A stretch of DNA of 64,000 nucleotides from Pseudomonas agarici (GTDB lineage Bacteria; Pseudomonadota; Gammaproteobacteria; Pseudomonadales; Pseudomonadaceae), in contig NZ_FOAR01000016.1 of the NCBI RefSeq assembly GCF_900109755.1, forward strand, positions 62,001-126,000. The letters run 5' to 3'. The notes under the pieces were generated by a model. That model was not told the DNA's origin. It did not search any database and saw nothing but the letters and a program-made list of their open reading frames with translations. Shown here one piece after another: positions 27,854 through 35,777 of this stretch. Numbering within the stretch: position 1 is the first letter of the stretch; each line of letters begins with the position of its first letter. Position numbers and translations under genes: made by a program.

Positions 27854-27972
27854 TTGAAAAACGTAGCGAGCAAGGGTAAGACAAAAACAGGCGGAGGCGC
27901 GGAGTTTATTGATTGTAAATGAGCAGCCCGAGTCTGTTTTTAACGTAGCATTGCCCTGCGCGGTCGTTTTCA
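27854..27972. repeat. Large imperfect palindrome between yraN and the SIS gene
   Basis: Two arms of about 37-40 bases can pair across a loop of about 43 bases. The left arm starts TTGAAAAACG and ends ACAAAAACAG (27854-27890). The right arm starts CTGTTTTTAACG (27934) and ends CGTTTTCAA (27972). The inner AAAAACAG/CTGTTTTT pairing is perfect; the outer parts pair with bulges. The loop itself contains GAGTTTA and TAAATGAG around 27902-27922. It fills most of the 275-base gap. It could be a dispersed palindromic element or the leader of the downstream genes. Confidence 0.6.
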
Positions 27973-28010
27973 AACTGCCTGGCAGCCGCCCCACTTAAGG
28001 TCACAATTTG

Positions 28011-28604
28011 ATGGACATGCAATCCCGAATTCGCCAGCTTTTCCAGGCCAGTATCGACACCAAGCAACAGGCGATGGACGTTCTTGCACCTCACATCGAG
28101 CAAGCCAGCCAGATCATGGTCAATGCCCTGCTCAACGAAGGCAAAATGCTTTCTTGTGGCAATGGTGGCTCAGCGGGTGACGCCCAGCACTTCTCCTCGG
28201 AACTGCTCAATCGCTTCGAGCGCGAGCGACCGAGTCTGCCGGCCATCGCCCTGACCACCGACAGCTCGACCATCACCTCGATCGCCAACGACTACAGCTA
28301 CAACGAAATCTTCTCCAAGCAGATCCGTGCGCTCGGCCAACCCGGCGACGTATTGCTGGCGATTTCCACCAGCGGCAACTCGGCCAACATTATTCAGGCC
28401 ATCCAGGCCGCACATGATCGCGAAATGGTTGTCGTAGCCTTAACGGGACGTGACGGCGGCGGCATGGCGTCGCTGCTGCTGCCCGAGGACGTGGAAATCC
28501 GCGTCCCCGCCAACGTCACCGCACGTATCCAGGAAGTCCACCTGCTGGCGATCCACTGCCTGTGTGATCTGATCGACAGCCAACTGTTCGGGAGTGAAGA
28601 ATGA
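28011..28604 (+). CDS. SIS-domain protein (DiaA/GmhA-like phosphosugar isomerase family)
   Basis: This 197-residue SIS-domain protein shows CGNGGSAGDAQHFSSELLNRF and AISTSGNSANIIQAI, the phosphosugar-binding loops of the GmhA/DiaA family. It is often annotated in Pseudomonas as phosphoheptose isomerase (gmhA). However, its position between yraN and a BON lipoprotein gene is that of E. coli DiaA, which binds DnaA and promotes replication initiation. Sequence alone does not separate the two roles. I use the ATG at 28011 rather than the adjacent TTG at 28008. The stop overlaps the next gene by four bases. Confidence 0.9.
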   Translation: MDMQSRIRQLFQASIDTKQQAMDVLAPHIEQASQIMVNALLNEGKMLSCGNGGSAGDAQHFSSELLNRFERERPSLPAIALTTDSSTITSIANDYSYNEIFSKQIRALGQPGDVLLAISTSGNSANIIQAIQAAHDREMVVVALTGRDGGGMASLLLPEDVEIRVPANVTARIQEVHLLAIHCLCDLIDSQLFGSEE

Positions 28605-29179
28605 CCGTTAATCGCCTTACCTTGCTGGCTCTGACCCTGTGTCTTGGCCTCAGCGGTTGCAGCTCGGTATTGACCGCAACCCGCGACGAGCCGATCAATG
28701 ATAATCGGGGAACCCGCACCTTCGGCAGCAAGATCGACGATTCGCTGATCCAAACCAAGGTCGAAGTGAACGTAGCCAAGGCCGACCCCGCCCTGGAGGT
28801 GTCTTCCCATATCGTCGTGACCAGCTTCAACGGCATCGTCCTGCTGGCCGGTCAGACGCCTAGCGAAGAGCTCAAGGCCAAGGCCGAACAAGCTGCCGCC
28901 GCGGTTCAACGGGTGAAGAAAGTGAACAACGAACTGCAGGTCCTTCAGCCCTCCTCGTTCGCTGCCCGCAGCAACGACGCGTGGCTGACCAGCAAGATCA
29001 AGGCACAGATGCTGACCGACAGCGCCATCCCCGGCTCGCGTATCAAGGTGGTGACCGAAAACGGTATCGTGTATTTGCTAGGTCTGCTCACCCAACAGGA
29101 AGCGACACGCGCCACCAACCTGGTGCAAGGTGTTGGCGGCGTACAGAAAATCGTCAAACTCTTCGAGTACATCGACTGA
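28601..29179 (+). CDS. BON-domain outer-membrane lipoprotein (DolP/YraP-like)
   Basis: The 192-residue protein has a signal peptide ending in lipobox LSGC, so Cys20 would be lipidated, and two BON domains (about 45-115 and 120-190). The repeated features are SKIDDSLIQTKVEVNV and DAWLTSKIKAQMLTD, each followed by a NGIV[LY]L strand. E. coli DolP supports outer-membrane integrity and BAM function. The same order lpoA-yraN-diaA-dolP is found there. It overlaps the SIS gene by four bases and ends before a strong bidirectional terminator. Confidence 0.92.
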   Translation: MTVNRLTLLALTLCLGLSGCSSVLTATRDEPINDNRGTRTFGSKIDDSLIQTKVEVNVAKADPALEVSSHIVVTSFNGIVLLAGQTPSEELKAKAEQAAAAVQRVKKVNNELQVLQPSSFAARSNDAWLTSKIKAQMLTDSAIPGSRIKVVTENGIVYLLGLLTQQEATRATNLVQGVGGVQKIVKLFEYID

Positions 29180-29195
29180 TCCGACATCCCGGCGT

Positions 29196-29226
29196 AAAAA
29201 AGGCGCCTCATCGCAGGCGCCTTTTT
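29196..29226. terminator. Bidirectional terminator between the BON gene and sspB
   Basis: A stem of AAAAAGGCGCC with GGCGCCTTTTT closes an eight-base loop. It has an A-run on one side and a T-run on the other, and lies between the convergent BON lipoprotein gene and sspB. Confidence 0.9.
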
Positions 29227-29246
29227 ATTCCTTCGCTACCCTCCTA

Positions 29247-29660
29247 TTACTTCACCACCTTCAGGCTCGGCCTACCACTTGGGCGCGGCGGCTCCGACCC
29301 CGACGGTGGACCGTCATCATCGGGCTCGACCTCTTCAACCTCCTCCGGGGAGGACTCCAGGTCGAACACCATGCCCTGGCCATTCTCTCGGGCGTAGATC
29401 CCGAGAATGGCACCGATAGGCACGTACAGCGTATGCGGCACACCACCGAAACGCCCTTCGAAACTGACCGCTTCGTTATCCATGTGCAAGTGACGCACGG
29501 CACTGGGCGAAACATTCAACACGATCTGTCCCGCGCTGGCAAAACCCTGCGGCACCTGGACCGAGGGGTACTCGGAATTGACCAGTATGTGCGGGGTGCA
29601 ATCGTTATCCACTATCCATTCGTACAGAGCACGAACCAAATAAGGACGACTGGAGTTCAT
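29247..29660 (-). CDS. sspB: ClpXP specificity-enhancing factor SspB
   Basis: SspB binds ssrA-tagged proteins and delivers them to ClpXP. The 137-residue protein starts MNSSRPYLVRALYEWIVDN. It has the substrate-binding domain (about 5-105), including TPHILVN and the FEGRFGG loop. An acidic, flexible linker follows, and the C-terminal GRPSLKVVK is the ClpX-docking tail. It lies 11 bases after sspA, the usual sspA-sspB pair. Confidence 0.97.
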   Translation of the reverse strand: MNSSRPYLVRALYEWIVDNDCTPHILVNSEYPSVQVPQGFASAGQIVLNVSPSAVRHLHMDNEAVSFEGRFGGVPHTLYVPIGAILGIYARENGQGMVFDLESSPEEVEEVEPDDDGPPSGSEPPRPSGRPSLKVVK

Positions 29661-29671
29661 TAAACTGCTCC

Positions 29672-30289
29672 TTAGCGCATATCGCGTTCGACACCAGACA
29701 GACTTGCCTGGAAGGCCTCACGCGCAAACTGGCGCTCCATATAATCGAGCAGCGGCTTGGCCGGCCGCGGCAATTCAATACCCAGAATCGGTAAACGCCA
29801 GAGTATCGGCAATAGACAGCAATCCACCAGACTTTGCTCCTCGCTGAGGAAAAATGGCTTGTCGGCGAACAACGCAGAAACCCCGACGAGGCTCTCGCGC
29901 AACTCCTTGCGAGCCTGCACGCGTGCCGGCTCCTTGGTCCGCGGATCCAAGATCAGGTCCACCAGCCCACACCAGTCGCGCTGGATGCGGTGTATCAGCA
30001 GCCGGCTATTGGCCCGCGCCACAGGATACACCGGCAGCAATGGCGGATGCGGGTAGCGCTCATCCAGATATTCCATCACCACCGTCGACTCCCATAACGC
30101 CAGGTCACGGTCGACCAGGGTTGGCAGACTGGCGTAAGGGTTCACTTCGATCAACTTCGGCGGCTGACGCCCCGCCTCGACGCTGATGATCTCGACGCTG
30201 ACACCCTTCTCCGCCAGCACGATACGCACTCGATGGGAATAGTGATCGGCGGGGTCGGAGTAACAGGCCAACCGGTTGGTCACGCCCAT
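29672..30289 (-). CDS. sspA: Stringent starvation protein A (RNA polymerase-associated)
   Basis: SspA is a glutathione-S-transferase-fold protein that binds RNA polymerase and modulates stress and virulence transcription. The 205-residue protein has the thioredoxin-like half (about 8-85, with YSHRVRIVLAEKGVSVEI) and the helical half (about 95-195). The family motif HPPLLPVYPVARA is present. The GST-type catalytic residue is not expected in this family. It is followed by sspB and preceded by a structured element at 30326-30446, which may be its leader or the end of the petABC transcript. Confidence 0.96.
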   Translation of the reverse strand: MGVTNRLACYSDPADHYSHRVRIVLAEKGVSVEIISVEAGRQPPKLIEVNPYASLPTLVDRDLALWESTVVMEYLDERYPHPPLLPVYPVARANSRLLIHRIQRDWCGLVDLILDPRTKEPARVQARKELRESLVGVSALFADKPFFLSEEQSLVDCCLLPILWRLPILGIELPRPAKPLLDYMERQFAREAFQASLSGVERDMR

Positions 30290-30325
30290 GGCGGTCCTCC
30301 TCGCTTGTTGAAATTATCGGAAACG

Positions 30326-30446
30326 AAAAAAGCGCGCGCCCAAGGAGGGCCTCCCGTAGCGGCAGAACAGGCGGTAGATGAAACCGTTGCCGGCTTCATC
30401 TTGCTGGTCCCACTTGCTACATCTTCAGAGGCACCCTTGGGCGCGC
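30326..30446 (-). ncRNA. Structured RNA element ending in a U tract, between petC and sspA
   Basis: On the minus strand a 12-bp closing stem (30435-30446 with 30334-30345) encloses nested helices: GCCTC/GAGGC (30428-30432 with 30349-30353) and GTAGC/GCTAC (30416-30420 with 30356-30360). Inside is a 10-bp hairpin at 30377-30400 with a GCAA tetraloop and one G-U pair. The closing stem is followed by a run of six T (30326-30331), so it can act as a terminator for petABC. The internal architecture is more elaborate than a plain terminator. A stable 3'-derived small RNA or an sspA leader is possible. I do not recognise a named family. Confidence 0.6.
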
Positions 30447-30473
30447 ACGATTGACAGTTATATTACAACGTTA

Positions 30474-31256
30474 TCAGTGCACATCCTTCCAGTATTCGCG
30501 CTTGAGCAGATAAGCGAACACGAAGAAGAAGGCCAGGTACAGCAAGACGTAGGTACCGATGCGCTGATGTTCCAGCTTCACCGGGTTGGCCGAATAAGCC
30601 AGGAAGGTTACCAGATTCTTGACCTTCTCATCGAACTGCTCGTCAGTCAGACTACCGCTTTTGGGCACAATGGTGAGCTGATCGCACGCCTCATGGGTCA
30701 GTGGCGTACCGGTCAACGGATCATACTGCTTCTTGCCGTCCTCGATGATCTGCACCTGCTTGCAACCGACAACCTGACGGCCTTGCAGGCCCACCAGCAC
30801 GTTGGGCATACCGACATTCGGCAAGACCTTGTTGTTCACGCCCCACGGACGTGCCGGATCCTCGTAGAAGGACCGCAGGTAGCCATAGAGCCAGTCGGTG
30901 CCACGCACCCGCGCCACCAGAGTCAGGTCGGGCGGAGTCGCACCGAACCAGGCCTTGGCGTCCGCCGGCTGCATGCCGATGTTCATGTGGTCGCCAATCT
31001 TGGCACCGGTGAACACCAGATTCTTGAGCATCAGGTCATGAGGAATCCCCAGGTCATCGGCCACGCGCTCATAGCGCTGGAACTTGGCACTGTGACAACC
31101 CATGCAATAGTTGGCAAAGGTCCGTGCGCCATCCTGCATGGCAGCCTTGTCGGAAACGTCGATATCGACCTTTTCAAGTGGCGGACCGCCATGTTCGGCG
31201 GCAAAAGACAGCGCCGGCAGAGCCGCGAGGATCAAAACAGCGAATAGTTTTTTCAT
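30474..31256 (-). CDS. petC: Cytochrome c1 of the bc1 complex
   Basis: Cytochrome c1 passes electrons from the Rieske protein to cytochrome c in complex III. The 260-residue precursor has a Sec signal peptide (MKKLFAVLILAALPALSFA). The heme c attachment site is CMGCH at residues 51-55. A C-terminal membrane anchor lies at about 230-250 (YVLLYLAFFFVFAYLL). The start shares one base with the petB stop. Confidence 0.97.
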   Translation of the reverse strand: MKKLFAVLILAALPALSFAAEHGGPPLEKVDIDVSDKAAMQDGARTFANYCMGCHSAKFQRYERVADDLGIPHDLMLKNLVFTGAKIGDHMNIGMQPADAKAWFGATPPDLTLVARVRGTDWLYGYLRSFYEDPARPWGVNNKVLPNVGMPNVLVGLQGRQVVGCKQVQIIEDGKKQYDPLTGTPLTHEACDQLTIVPKSGSLTDEQFDEKVKNLVTFLAYSANPVKLEHQRIGTYVLLYLAFFFVFAYLLKREYWKDVH

Positions 31257-32467
31257 CAGCTAGTCACCCTTTCCGGAACCGGTTTGGTCTTTTCGAGCCG
31301 GGTGTAGAACGGCATCAGAATGAAGTAGGCGAAGTACAGGAAGGTGCAGACCTGCGACAGCAATGTACGCTCGGGGTTTGGCGCGAGAACGCCCAGCACC
31401 CCCAGGATCACGAAGGAAATGCAGAACACCAGCAGCCAGATCTTGCTCATCCAGCCTTTGTAGCGCATGGACTTGACCGGGCTACGGTCAAGCCATGGCA
31501 AGACGAACAACAAGGCAATCGCGGCGCCCATGGCGATCACCCCCATGAGCTTGTCGGGAACCGCACGCAGGATCGCGTAGAACGGCGTAAAGTACCAGAC
31601 AGGAGCGATATGCTCCGGCGTCTTGAAGGCGTTGGCTTGTTCGAAGTTCGGTTTTTCGAGGAAATATCCGCCCATTTCCGGGAAGAAGAACACGATGGAA
31701 CAGAAGATGAACAGGAACACCACCACGCCGACGATATCCTTCACGGTGTAGTACGGATGGAAGGCAATGCCATCCAGCGGTACGCCGTTTTCGTCCTTGT
31801 GTTTCTTGATGTCGACGCCATCCGGGTTGTTCGAACCGACTTCGTGCAAGGCCAGCACGTGCAGCACCACCAGGCCGAGGATCACGATCGGCAGGGCCAC
31901 CACGTGCAGGGCGAAGAAGCGGTTCAGGGTGATCCCGGAAATCAGGTAGTCACCTCGAATCCACTGGGTCAGGTCATTACCGATGACTGGGATTGCACCG
32001 AACAGCGAAATGATCACCTGCGCGCCCCAGTAAGACATCTGGCCCCACGGCAGCAAGTAGCCCATGAAAGCCTCGGCCATCAGCGCCAGATAGATCAGCA
32101 TGCCGAACAACCACACCAGCTCGCGTGGCTTTTGGTACGAACCGTAGAGCAGGCCACGGAACATATGCAGGTAGACCACGATAAAGAACGCCGAGGCGCC
32201 TGTAGAGTGCAACACGCGCAGGATCGCACCGTACTCGACATCCCGCATGATGTATTCGACAGAGGCGAACGCCTCTTCCGCCGAAGGGGTGTAGCTCATG
32301 GTCAGCCAGACACCGGTAACGATCTGGTTGACCAGTACAAGCAGGGCCAGGGAGCCGAAGAAATAGAAGAAGTTGAAGTTCTTCGGCGCGTAGTATTTGC
32401 TCAGATGGTCTTCCCACATCTTGGTCGCGGGGAAACGCGCATCAACCCAATCCATGAACTTGCTCAT
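31256..32467 (-). CDS. petB: Cytochrome b of the bc1 complex
   Basis: This is the quinone-reactive, two-heme membrane subunit of complex III. The 403-residue protein has the four-helix heme core (about 30-210), with paired His residues in helices such as STGASAFFIVVYLHMFRG and RFFALHVVALPIVILGLVVLHV. The Qo-site PEWYF-type motif reads PVWYFTPFYAILR here. The C-terminal helices are complete. It overlaps petA by four bases and petC by one, giving the order petA-petB-petC. Confidence 0.97.
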   Translation of the reverse strand: MSKFMDWVDARFPATKMWEDHLSKYYAPKNFNFFYFFGSLALLVLVNQIVTGVWLTMSYTPSAEEAFASVEYIMRDVEYGAILRVLHSTGASAFFIVVYLHMFRGLLYGSYQKPRELVWLFGMLIYLALMAEAFMGYLLPWGQMSYWGAQVIISLFGAIPVIGNDLTQWIRGDYLISGITLNRFFALHVVALPIVILGLVVLHVLALHEVGSNNPDGVDIKKHKDENGVPLDGIAFHPYYTVKDIVGVVVFLFIFCSIVFFFPEMGGYFLEKPNFEQANAFKTPEHIAPVWYFTPFYAILRAVPDKLMGVIAMGAAIALLFVLPWLDRSPVKSMRYKGWMSKIWLLVFCISFVILGVLGVLAPNPERTLLSQVCTFLYFAYFILMPFYTRLEKTKPVPERVTS

Positions 32468-33060
32468 TGCGCGTTCTCCTTGTCGACGCCGATGACGATC
32501 AGTTCATCGGACTCATAGGAATGCGGCGGAACCGGCAGATTCAAAGGCGCGGGCTGGGACTTGTAGACGCGCCCCGCCAGATCGTAGTGGGAGCCATGGC
32601 AAGGGCAGAAATAGCCACCTACCCACTTGGGCCCCAGATCGGCAGGTGCCACTTCCGGACGGAATGTCGGCGAACAACCCAGGTGCGTACAGATACCGAT
32701 CAGCAGGAGGATTTCCGGCTTGATCGAACGCGTTTCTGGATCAACATAGGTTGGTTGTGTCGAGTTCTTGGACTGGGGATCGGAAAGTTGATCTTCGATC
32801 TTCTTCAGATTACCCATGATTTCCGGGGTTCGGCGAACAATGAAGACCGGCTGGCCGCGCCATTCAGCAATCATCTGCTGACCTGGCTCGATCTTGCTGA
32901 CATTCACTTTCACCGGTGCGCCCGCGGCTTTCGCCTTGGCACTGGGAAACCATGACCCCACGAACGGGACCGCAGCCCCTACCGCTCCTGCAGCCCCTAC
33001 CACGGACGTGGCTGCTACGAGGAAGCGACGTCGGCCTGCATTCACGCCGTCATTGCTCAT
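32464..33060 (-). CDS. petA: Rieske iron-sulfur subunit of the bc1 complex
   Basis: This is the [2Fe-2S] protein of complex III. The 198-residue protein has a Tat-type N-terminus (GRRRFLVAATSVVGAAGAVG) that also forms the membrane anchor. The cluster ligands are in CTHLGC and CPCHGSHYD of the C-terminal domain. It is the first gene of petABC. A short gap and an AT-rich region separate it from rpsI upstream, where an independent promoter would lie. Confidence 0.97.
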   Translation of the reverse strand: MSNDGVNAGRRRFLVAATSVVGAAGAVGAAVPFVGSWFPSAKAKAAGAPVKVNVSKIEPGQQMIAEWRGQPVFIVRRTPEIMGNLKKIEDQLSDPQSKNSTQPTYVDPETRSIKPEILLLIGICTHLGCSPTFRPEVAPADLGPKWVGGYFCPCHGSHYDLAGRVYKSQPAPLNLPVPPHSYESDELIVIGVDKENAQ

Positions 33061-33260
33061 TCAGTCCTCTCCCATCAGCTTTGTGGCCTGTTAAATCAGG
33101 CGTCTACTAAGTAAAAATCTTGTACTTATAAAAATTTTGCAGAATGGTAATGAAAAGCCCCACCTCTGACAAGGTAATTACCGGACCCACACTGCCCTGA
33201 GCCTTGGAGTATAGGGGGTCTACGGATGTGGCAAGTTGTCACAGCAAATATTTCGCCCAT

Positions 33261-33294
33261 AAAAAAAGCCCGGCTCCACAAAGGAGCCGGGCTT
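33261..33294 (-). terminator. Terminator after rpsI
   Basis: On the minus strand AAGCCCGGCTCC pairs with GGAGCCGGGCTT around a five-base loop, followed by a T run (33261-33267). It lies just downstream of rpsI and separates the ribosomal pair from petABC. Confidence 0.9.
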
Positions 33295-33314
33295 CTTCCG
33301 ACGCAGAAAGCGAA

Positions 33315-33707
33315 TTAACGCTTCGAGTACTGCGGACGCTTACGCGCTTTACGCAGACCGACTTTCTTACGTTCAACTTCACGGGCATCGCGAGTGACGA
33401 AACCAGCCTTACGCAGGGCGCTGCGCAGAGTCTCATCGTAGTCCATCAGGGCACGGGTGATGCCGTGGCGGATTGCACCAGCCTGACCGCTCACACCACC
33501 ACCGATGACGGTGACGTAAATGTCGAATTTTTCGACGGTCTCGGTCAGTTCCAGCGGCTGGCGAACTACCATGCGGGCAGTTTCGCGACCGAAGAACGTG
33601 TCCAGGGTGCGGTTGTTGATGGAGATGTTACCAGTACCTGGGCGCAGGAAGACGCGCGCGGTCGCGGTCTTGCGACGGCCAGTACCGTAATTTTGAGTCG
33701 CCGACAT
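33315..33707 (-). CDS. rpsI: 30S ribosomal protein S9
   Basis: Ribosomal protein S9 contacts the P-site tRNA through its C-terminal tail. The 130-residue protein starts MSATQNYGTGRRKTATARVF and ends RKARKRPQYSKR, the conserved tail with terminal Lys-Arg. It lies 14 bases after rplM in the usual rplM-rpsI operon and ends before a strong terminator. Confidence 0.99.
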   Translation of the reverse strand: MSATQNYGTGRRKTATARVFLRPGTGNISINNRTLDTFFGRETARMVVRQPLELTETVEKFDIYVTVIGGGVSGQAGAIRHGITRALMDYDETLRSALRKAGFVTRDAREVERKKVGLRKARKRPQYSKR

Positions 33708-33721
33708 ATTGAACTACTCCG

Positions 33722-34150
33722 TTAAATCTTCAGTTCTTGAGGCTGCTGAGCGGTATGAGGGTGTACAGCGCCCGCATAGACTTTCAGCTTACGGTACATG
33801 TCGCGACCCAGCGGGTTCTTCGGCAGCATGCCTTTGACCGCGGTCTCGATCACGCGCTCTGGCGCCTTGGCGATCAGCTTTTCGAAGTTGATCGACTTGA
33901 TGCCACCCGGGAAACCGGAGTGGGAGTAGTACATTTTATCGGTGGTTTTAGCACCGGTAACACGAACCTGCTCGGCATTGATGACAACGATGTAGTCACC
34001 GGTGTCAACGTGCGGAGTGTATTCAGCTTTGTGCTTGCCACGCAGGCGGCTCGCGATTTCGGTGGCCAGACGACCCAGGGTCTGACCAGCAGCGTCGACG
34101 ATAAACCAGTCGCGCTTAACTGTTTCCGGTTTAGCAGTAAAAGTTTTCAT
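33722..34150 (-). CDS. rplM: 50S ribosomal protein L13
   Basis: Ribosomal protein L13 is an early assembly protein of the large subunit. The 142-residue protein starts MKTFTAKPETVKRDWFIVDA and carries TLGRLATEIASRLRGKHK and MLPKNPLGRDMYRKLKVY. It is the first gene of the rplM-rpsI operon. A TTGTCA/TAAGAT promoter with a 17-base spacer lies about 40 bases upstream. Confidence 0.99.
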   Translation of the reverse strand: MKTFTAKPETVKRDWFIVDAAGQTLGRLATEIASRLRGKHKAEYTPHVDTGDYIVVINAEQVRVTGAKTTDKMYYSHSGFPGGIKSINFEKLIAKAPERVIETAVKGMLPKNPLGRDMYRKLKVYAGAVHPHTAQQPQELKI

Positions 34151-34190
34151 TCTTTATAGCCTCAGGGGCCGCCTGTAAATAAGACGGCGG

Positions 34191-34219
34191 ATCTTACTGA
34201 ATAGTGCGTACTTTGACAA
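34191..34219 (-). promoter_or_regulatory. Promoter of rplM-rpsI
   Basis: On the minus strand TTGTCA (34214-34219) is 17 bases from TAAGAT (34191-34196), 41 bases from the rplM start codon. Both hexamers are close to the sigma70 consensus. Confidence 0.75.
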
Positions 34220-34395
34220 GGTCAAAGGCAGCCGGATACAGACGCTTTCGGGGGCTCGGGTCGGCGCGTCCGTTCAACGGCAAGATTCTTTGGCGGCGGC
34301 GCATCACTTCCACTGCATAAAGAGGTGCGCAATTATGCAGATTGCGAAAAATTTTTCAACCTGCTTTTATGCTTGTTTTCCTACAGGAGCCTCCA

Positions 34396-35436
34396 ATGGA
34401 TTATCGACAGCTGGGTCAGACCGATCTGAATGTGAGTGCAATTTGCCTGGGGACCATGACCTGGGGCGAGCAGAACACCGAGTCCGAGGCTTTCGCCCAG
34501 ATCGAGCGGGCCAAGGCCGCTGGCATCAATTTCATCGACACCGCCGAGATGTACCCGGTGCCGCCCAAGGCCGAAACCTACGCCAACACCGAACGCATGA
34601 TCGGCAACTGGTTCAAGCAGCGCGGCGACCGCGCCGACTGGATCCTGGCGAGCAAGATCGCCGGGCCGGGCAACGGCATCAACTACATTCGCGACGCCAG
34701 CCTCAAACACAACCGCCAGCATATCGTCCAAGCCCTCGACGCCAGCCTCAAGCGCCTGCAAACCGACTGGATCGATCTTTACCAGTTGCACTGGCCGGAG
34801 CGCAGCACCAACTTCTTCGGGCAACTGGGCTACAAACACAAGACCGACGAGGACTTTACACCGTTCGAGGAAACCCTCGAGGCGCTGGACGAGCAGGTCA
34901 AGGCCGGCAAGATCCGTCATATCGGCCTGTCCAACGAAACGCCTTGGGGCACCATGAAATGCCTGCTTGAGGCCGAGCGTCGCGGCTGGCCGCGGGCAAT
35001 GTCGATCCAAAACCCCTACAACTTGCTCAATCGCAGCTTCGAAATCGGCCTGGCGGAAATCGCCCTACGAGAACAGTGCGGCCTGCTGGCCTATTCGCCG
35101 ATGGCGTTCGGTTTCCTGTCGGGCAAATACGAAAGCGGCGCACGTCCGGACAAGGCTCGCCTGACGCTCTACAGCCGCTTCAGCCGCTATTTCAACCCGC
35201 AGTCGCAAGCCGCGTGCAGTCGCTATGTCGCCCTGGCCCGCGAACACGGCCTGGACCCGGCGCAGATGGCCCTGGCGTTCGTGACCCAACAACCGTTCGT
35301 AACCAGCAACATCATTGGCGCGACCACTCTCGAACAACTGGACAGCAACATCGCCAGCGCCGCGTTGAAGTTGTCTGACGAAGTTCTGGCCGGAATCGAG
35401 GCGATCCACAAGGATCATCCGAACCCCGCACCGTAA
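34396..35436 (+). CDS. NADP(H)-dependent aldo-keto reductase (Tas-like)
   Basis: This 346-residue protein of the aldo/keto reductase superfamily resembles E. coli Tas. The ATG at 34396 is preceded by AGGAG at 34385-34389; the in-frame extension upstream is non-coding in style. The N-terminal GTMTWGEQNTESEAF is present. The catalytic tetrad is visible as the Asp/Tyr of FIDTAEMYP, the Lys of WILASKIAG and the His of YQLHWPERS. The substrate is unknown. It is divergent from rplM and is the last conserved gene before the accessory block. Confidence 0.92.
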   Translation: MDYRQLGQTDLNVSAICLGTMTWGEQNTESEAFAQIERAKAAGINFIDTAEMYPVPPKAETYANTERMIGNWFKQRGDRADWILASKIAGPGNGINYIRDASLKHNRQHIVQALDASLKRLQTDWIDLYQLHWPERSTNFFGQLGYKHKTDEDFTPFEETLEALDEQVKAGKIRHIGLSNETPWGTMKCLLEAERRGWPRAMSIQNPYNLLNRSFEIGLAEIALREQCGLLAYSPMAFGFLSGKYESGARPDKARLTLYSRFSRYFNPQSQAACSRYVALAREHGLDPAQMALAFVTQQPFVTSNIIGATTLEQLDSNIASAALKLSDEVLAGIEAIHKDHPNPAP

Positions 35437-35777
35437 GCACGCTCCCGGGCCGGGCCGAAATTTGTGGCGAGCGGGCTTGTCGAAATGCCGCTCACCACAA
35501 GCGCCGTAATGCAGATCGATAACCGCACTTCCCCCAACTGAACAAGGAAAGGCCCCCCTCCCGCTCGAGAAACCGGCGCACGCCGCTGCAAAAAAGCTCG
35601 TGCCCGGAACTGAGCAGGGTTCGACGACCATGCGCACACCTTGCAAACACGCTGAAGCCGGGATGGGTTCACCGCGCCTATGCCAGTGTTTTACGTTGAA
35701 CCACTGGACACATGCGACAAAAAATAAGACGATCCAGCCGTCTGTTGACCACTTTCCCCTATAAGAATAATTGAATT
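35437..35777. other. Intergenic region between the aldo-keto reductase and AraC-type genes
   Basis: This 341-base gap holds one REP-like inverted repeat (35462-35500, listed separately). A possible TTGACC/TAATTG promoter with a 17-base spacer lies in its last 40 bases, before the AraC-type gene. I see no convincing short gene in it. Confidence 0.5.
35462..35500. repeat. REP-like inverted repeat
   Basis: Arms TTGTGGCGAGCGG (35462-35474) and CCGCTCACCACAA (35488-35500) pair over 13 bases with one mismatch around a 13-base loop. The GTGGCGAGCGGGCTTG core is typical of Pseudomonas fluorescens-group REP sequences. Confidence 0.75.
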
